Under the pieces are notes generated by a model, which saw only the letters and a program-made list of their open reading frames with translations, ran no database searches and was not told where the DNA came from. Below are positions 36,730 through 40,076 of a DNA stretch of 40,076 nt, piece by piece. Each line of letters begins with the position of its first letter. Position 1 is the stretch's first letter. This stretch comes from a virus. The translations under genes were made by a program, and so were the position numbers. The stretch spans positions 1 through 40,076 of IMG/VR virus record IMGVR_UViG_3300035142_000041; one strand, written 5' to 3'.

Positions 36730-37681
36730 TAATCTTGAAAAACAAACATATAACGCATCGTTGAAGGAAGTAGAGGAGACAAATAAAAAGCTACTCAAGA
36801 TATATAAAAAAGCAAATGACAACTTAATGAAACTGATAAACAGCCAGATAGAAAAAATAATATCAGGGCGAGTGAAAAGTCTTGATAAATTAGCACAGAC
36901 AGAAATTCTACAAGCTCAAGTTGCGAACCAGATAGAAAAATTAAACAAGCGTGTAGACAGTGTTATACGATCAGGATATTTGACAAATTACGATAATGTT
37001 TATTACAGCACTGCATACAACTTGGAATTTGCAGCAACACAACGTTTCGGTTATTCGTTAGAATTTCAAGTGCTTAACACTGAGTTAGCCGCTGCTAGTC
37101 TTGATGAACTGGTTGGCGGTGAAACTTTTCGCGGCAGAATGTTAAAACAACGGCTTAAGCTGCAAAACTTATTACGTGAAAATATAGCAACCGCAACAAT
37201 CGAGGGCATTTCAACAAAAGAACTTGCAAAAAGATTGCAGGATATGCGCAAAAGTTTGAAATTGAGTTTAAGCAATGCTACAAGAATAGCAAGAACTGAG
37301 TTACTCCGAGCACATTCAATTAGCAATGACAAAGCAATTGAACAGTCTATCGCATCAGGGCTCGAAGGCGAAAAAGTCTGGAATGCTACACTTGATAGTC
37401 GAACGCGCCCGGATCATGTGACAATGGATCAAAAAAAAGCAGACAAAGACGGATACTTTACATTGCCGAACGGAGATCGGGCAAAAGGGCCACGCATGCC
37501 CGGGTTGAGTGCAAGCCAGGCGATAAATTGTAGATGTTATGCGCAGTTTAGACCGTTTGGAATTACCCCAACTGGAAAATCGAAAAAAATAGATGATAAA
37601 TACAAGAAAAGAATAAGCATAAGCGACTTCAGAAAGTTTAAAACCAGCCTAAAACGCCAACAAAATCAAACAACTGTGTAA
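36710..37681 (+). CDS. MuF-type minor head protein (SPP1 gp7-like)
   Basis: The 323-residue protein has the helical N-terminus and the C-terminal MuF domain (ARTELLRAHSISNDKAIEQS, SRTRPDHVTMDQ, LSASQAINCRCYAQFRP) of head morphogenesis proteins injected with the DNA. An ATG 9 bases earlier (36701) is also possible. The end of the coding sequence resembles the end of the 19749 gene. Confidence 0.85.
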   Translation: MAKKTYNNLEKQTYNASLKEVEETNKKLLKIYKKANDNLMKLINSQIEKIISGRVKSLDKLAQTEILQAQVANQIEKLNKRVDSVIRSGYLTNYDNVYYSTAYNLEFAATQRFGYSLEFQVLNTELAAASLDELVGGETFRGRMLKQRLKLQNLLRENIATATIEGISTKELAKRLQDMRKSLKLSLSNATRIARTELLRAHSISNDKAIEQSIASGLEGEKVWNATLDSRTRPDHVTMDQKKADKDGYFTLPNGDRAKGPRMPGLSASQAINCRCYAQFRPFGITPTGKSKKIDDKYKKRISISDFRKFKTSLKRQQNQTTV

Positions 37682-37708
37682 AAATTACACAATATGGTAA
37701 TATCTACT

Positions 37709-37737
37709 TGACTAAATTTGTATTAGTGTTTATATTT
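37709..37737 (+). promoter_or_regulatory. Promoter for scaffold and capsid genes
   Basis: TTGACT (37709-37714), 17-base spacer, TATATT (37732-37737). A CTTG-CGGGG-CAAG hairpin lies in the leader before the AGGAGC ribosome site. It would raise capsid expression above that of the portal. Confidence 0.8.
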
Positions 37738-37795
37738 AATATAAATAAAATACTACACTTGCGGGGCAAGAACTCGCGGGGAACAGGAGCAAAAA

Positions 37796-38482
37796 ATGGA
37801 AATAAACGATATTATCCAGCAACTGCCGGAAGAGAACAGAGCCGAGGTAACAGATTTTTTAAATAATTTAAATCCGATTGCAAAAATCGAGAACAAAGAT
37901 CAAGCGTTAGAATTTATTAAAAATAATTCTTTGCTTAATAGCGCATATGATAGCGCTGTAAGCAAAGGAGTTGAAAAATTTAAAGCTAATCATCTTGATA
38001 TTGCAGTTAAAGAAGCAGAAGAAAAAGCGAGGGCGGATGAAAGGGCAAAAGTTACAAAAGAGCTTAACCCGGAAATTACTCCCGAGCAAGAAAGATTAAA
38101 CAATCTTGAAAAAGCAAATAACGATTTGTTAGCAACTTTGAATAAAAAAGAACAAAAAGAAGTTGGGTTAAATTATATAAAAACAGCATTGCCAGGCGAT
38201 GCGCAAACCATAAGCGAACTTTATAACATAGATCGTTATGTTGGGCAAAACCAGACAGAGACAATAGAAAATCTGGAAAAAAATATTATCAATCCATTTA
38301 AAAATTTTAAAGAAAAACAAGACACCGCTATTAAAGAAATTGTTGAAAAAACAATATCTGAGCGATTAAAACAAAGCCAGCATACGCCCGGCCGTTCAAA
38401 AGTACAAACAACTAACGAAAAAATCGAGTTGAAAGGAAACTGGCAGGACACGCTAGCGAATACACCATATTACGAAAAATGA
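37796..38482 (+). CDS. Capsid scaffolding protein
   Basis: The 228-residue protein is almost wholly helical, Glu/Lys/Asn-rich, with a coiled-coil centre (EAEEKARADERAKVTKEL) and a basic C-terminal tail. It lies immediately before the capsid gene, the standard scaffold place. Confidence 0.8.
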   Translation: MEINDIIQQLPEENRAEVTDFLNNLNPIAKIENKDQALEFIKNNSLLNSAYDSAVSKGVEKFKANHLDIAVKEAEEKARADERAKVTKELNPEITPEQERLNNLEKANNDLLATLNKKEQKEVGLNYIKTALPGDAQTISELYNIDRYVGQNQTETIENLEKNIINPFKNFKEKQDTAIKEIVEKTISERLKQSQHTPGRSKVQTTNEKIELKGNWQDTLANTPYYEK

Positions 38483-38492
38483 GGATTAAAAA

Positions 38493-39656
38493 ATGAGTAG
38501 TATTACAGAAAATAATTTTAGTTATGAATATGCTAATAAAATAAGAAGCGTTGACCAGGCTTTTCAACAAATGATACAAAGTTCTCCGACCTTTCTAAGT
38601 TTGATAAACCCAAACGGAATGACACCAATTAACACAAAACACGAATGGTTAGAAGATGAAGTTACACCTTTTTCAAGTGCAATAACGTCGTTTGACACAG
38701 ATGGTGACGGTACTGGAGTTAACGTTGCAAGTACAGCAGGCTTAATTGCCGGAAGTATTATAGGGGTAAGAAAACCAACTGGTGCAAGTGTTACTGAAAT
38801 TATGAAAGTTGCGTCTGTAGACAGTGCAACAGATCTAACAGTTGTTAGGGATTACGGCGGGTCAACTGGCGTACTGTTAGTTGTAGGCGACATATTGTTT
38901 TTAATTTCAAGCCCGAAAAATTCAGGCACTAACGCAAGTCCGACAGCTGGACAAGAGCCTGATACGAATTACAACTATGTTGAGATCTTCGATGACACTA
39001 TAAGCATTCCTGGAACAACGATGGAAATGGGAATGTACGGAATTGACAACATTATAAACTATCAGATGGGAGTACGCATGCAGCAATTAGCATATAGGTT
39101 AAACAATGCAGCTATCTTCGGCAGGCGTGTTGCAAGGTCCGCATCTGAGAACGGAACAATGGGCGGAATTTTGCAATATATGGAAGGCGGCATTGTGGAT
39201 ACGACAGGCGGCGCGATTAGTTCTACTATCATCAACAATGTGTTAGAGGACGTTTATGTAGCAGGCGGTTATGCACCACGTTTAGCGATGCTGATGAACA
39301 CAAACCAAGCTCGGAAAGTTTCTGCATTCTTAAAAGCAGCGAACGAACCGATCATTTACAAAAATGATTCAGGTTTTCAAACTGCCGGTTATGCGGTTAA
39401 TAAGTTTCAAGGTGATTTGCCAACTGTGAACGGTTCGTTTATTACGGATGTTGTAGTTGATCCGAATTTTCCGAAAGATCAAATTGCAATTCTAAACATG
39501 AACAAGATTGAGTTGAATTATTTGAGACAACTAAAAGACGAAGACGCAACCCCAAAAGGTTATGACGGAGTGCAAAGACGGATCTTGACAGAATTGACAA
39601 TGACAGTTAAAGACGGACAGACAGCACATGGATTGATCACAGGTTTAGACCTATAA
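38493..39656 (+). CDS. Major capsid protein (SU10-like, DUF5309 type)
   Basis: The 387-residue protein shows the N-arm MTPINTKHEWLEDEV, the central MYGIDNIINYQMGVRMQQLAYRLNNAAIFGRR helix (given here in part), and NMNKIELNYLRQL near the end, as in the SU10 major capsid family of HK97 fold. It forms the capsid shell with the scaffold upstream. Confidence 0.9.
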   Translation: MSSITENNFSYEYANKIRSVDQAFQQMIQSSPTFLSLINPNGMTPINTKHEWLEDEVTPFSSAITSFDTDGDGTGVNVASTAGLIAGSIIGVRKPTGASVTEIMKVASVDSATDLTVVRDYGGSTGVLLVVGDILFLISSPKNSGTNASPTAGQEPDTNYNYVEIFDDTISIPGTTMEMGMYGIDNIINYQMGVRMQQLAYRLNNAAIFGRRVARSASENGTMGGILQYMEGGIVDTTGGAISSTIINNVLEDVYVAGGYAPRLAMLMNTNQARKVSAFLKAANEPIIYKNDSGFQTAGYAVNKFQGDLPTVNGSFITDVVVDPNFPKDQIAILNMNKIELNYLRQLKDEDATPKGYDGVQRRILTELTMTVKDGQTAHGLITGLDL

Positions 39657-39662
39657 TATAAA

Positions 39663-39681
39663 ACCCCCGTATAACGGGGGT
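39663..39681 (+). terminator. GC hairpin after the capsid gene
   Basis: ACCCCCG-TATAA-CGGGGGT is a perfect 7-bp stem 7 bases after the capsid stop. No U-run follows, so it may protect the mRNA or reduce read-through rather than end it. Confidence 0.5.
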
Positions 39682-39698
39682 AATTCATAGAGGTAGAA

Positions 39699-39929
39699 AT
39701 GAAATTTAAAAATAAAATATCTAAAAAAGCAACATACACGTTTGCAGGACAAAAGAGAAAATGCCAGGATGGCTTTATACATGTTGAAGACGAAAAAGAA
39801 ATAGAGTTTCTTGAAAAAAATCCTTTTTTTGAAAAAGTCGATGCAAAGAAAAGTAGCAACGAAGATATTAAAAAAAATGATATCAAAGAAAAAAAAGAAA
39901 TTAAAAAACCTGAAATAATGGAAAAGTAA
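39699..39929 (+). CDS. Small head-associated protein
   Basis: The 76-residue protein follows GAGGTAGAA. It has a globular first half (ATYTFAGQKRKCQDGFIHVEDE) and a long charged Lys/Glu tail. Its place after the capsid gene suggests a head accessory or decoration role. Confidence 0.6.
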   Translation: MKFKNKISKKATYTFAGQKRKCQDGFIHVEDEKEIEFLEKNPFFEKVDAKKSSNEDIKKNDIKEKKEIKKPEIMEK

Positions 39930-39932
39930 AAA

Positions 39933-40076
39933 ATGAGTTTGCAAAATAAAGATTTGTCTATACAAGAAATGTTCCAGGCTGGTAGTAGCAATTCTGGCGC
40001 TTTTATTGTAGAAGACATTGCGAATAACCTTATATTTAGCGACAAGGTTTTTTCTATCTCTAAACGTTTAACATAT
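39933..40076 (+). CDS. Head-region structural protein, 5' part (continues at base 1)
   Basis: ATG 39933, 3 bases after the previous stop, starts the 189-residue protein described at 1-553. The last 127 bases here are the same as bases 1-127. Confidence 0.8.
   Translation, partial: MSLQNKDLSIQEMFQAGSSNSGAFIVEDIANNLIFSDKVFSISKRLTY
39950..40076. repeat. Terminal direct repeat (circle overlap), right copy
   Basis: Identical to bases 1-127; see that entry. Confidence 0.95.

Noticed and set aside
39560-40045. 161-codon minus-strand frame opposite the capsid end and head genes
   Set aside because: It lies antisense to well-supported genes, has no ribosome site, and looks like a shadow of their codon pattern.

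Overview
The window is the complete genome of a tailed double-stranded DNA phage, assembled as a circle. Bases 1-127 are repeated exactly at 39950-40076, so the unique genome is 39,949 bp and the gene cut by the window edge (39933 onward, finishing at 553) is whole. The sequence is strongly AT-rich, nearly every gene has a GGAG-type ribosome binding site, TGA is used as a stop, and the promoters are of the housekeeping-sigma type (TTGACA, 16-17 bases, TATATT). The host cannot be named from this. There is no visible integrase, DNA polymerase or tail sheath gene. The tape measure, chaperone frameshift and absence of a sheath point to a siphovirus-like virion.

Layout. 33.4-40.1 kb and 0-2.3 kb hold packaging, head and connector genes: small and large terminase, SPP1-type portal, MuF head protein, scaffold, SU10-like (DUF5309-type) major capsid protein, connector, HK97-gp10-like protein and tail terminator. 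2.3-12.0 kb holds the tail: tube protein, chaperone pair with a -1 frameshift, tape measure, tip proteins and a beta-helix fibre. 12.0-13.0 kb carries a membrane-anchored coiled-coil protein and a class 3 lipase, perhaps the lysis or release end of the late operon. 13.0-16.8 kb is a leftward block of small unknown genes facing the rightward genes, with back-to-back promoters at 16.8-16.9 kb that look like a regulatory switch. 16.9-33.4 kb is the rightward early/middle region: RecB-like nuclease, RDF-like protein, HTH proteins, replication initiator, DnaB-type helicase, SSB, RecU-like nuclease, HNH protein, RNA ligase, pentapeptide-repeat protein and many tiny genes.

The unusual content is RNA. 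At 22240-22309 there is a complete type II hammerhead self-cleaving ribozyme. At 20099-20207 and 20670-20840 lie two paralogous structured RNAs, each with its own near-consensus promoter, a 7-bp pseudoknot supported by compensatory changes and a terminator stem. Three tRNA-like genes (12961-13048 minus, 23092-23200, 23631-23769) have good acceptor stems and T arms but abnormal D or anticodon regions. The small-terminase start codon appears to use a Shine-Dalgarno brought close by a 13-bp hairpin. An RNA ligase encoded at 28 kb may be connected with these RNAs, but that is inference.

Recent rearrangement is visible: a gene-promoter-RNA unit duplicated in tandem at 19.7-20.8 kb, a nuclease-like gene between 32-bp direct repeats at 19.1-19.7 kb, a small protein whose tail resembles the end of the MuF gene, and an almost identical ~106-bp promoter-leader cassette in opposite orientations at 15.2 and 21.9 kb with a third, diverged copy at 16.8 kb.
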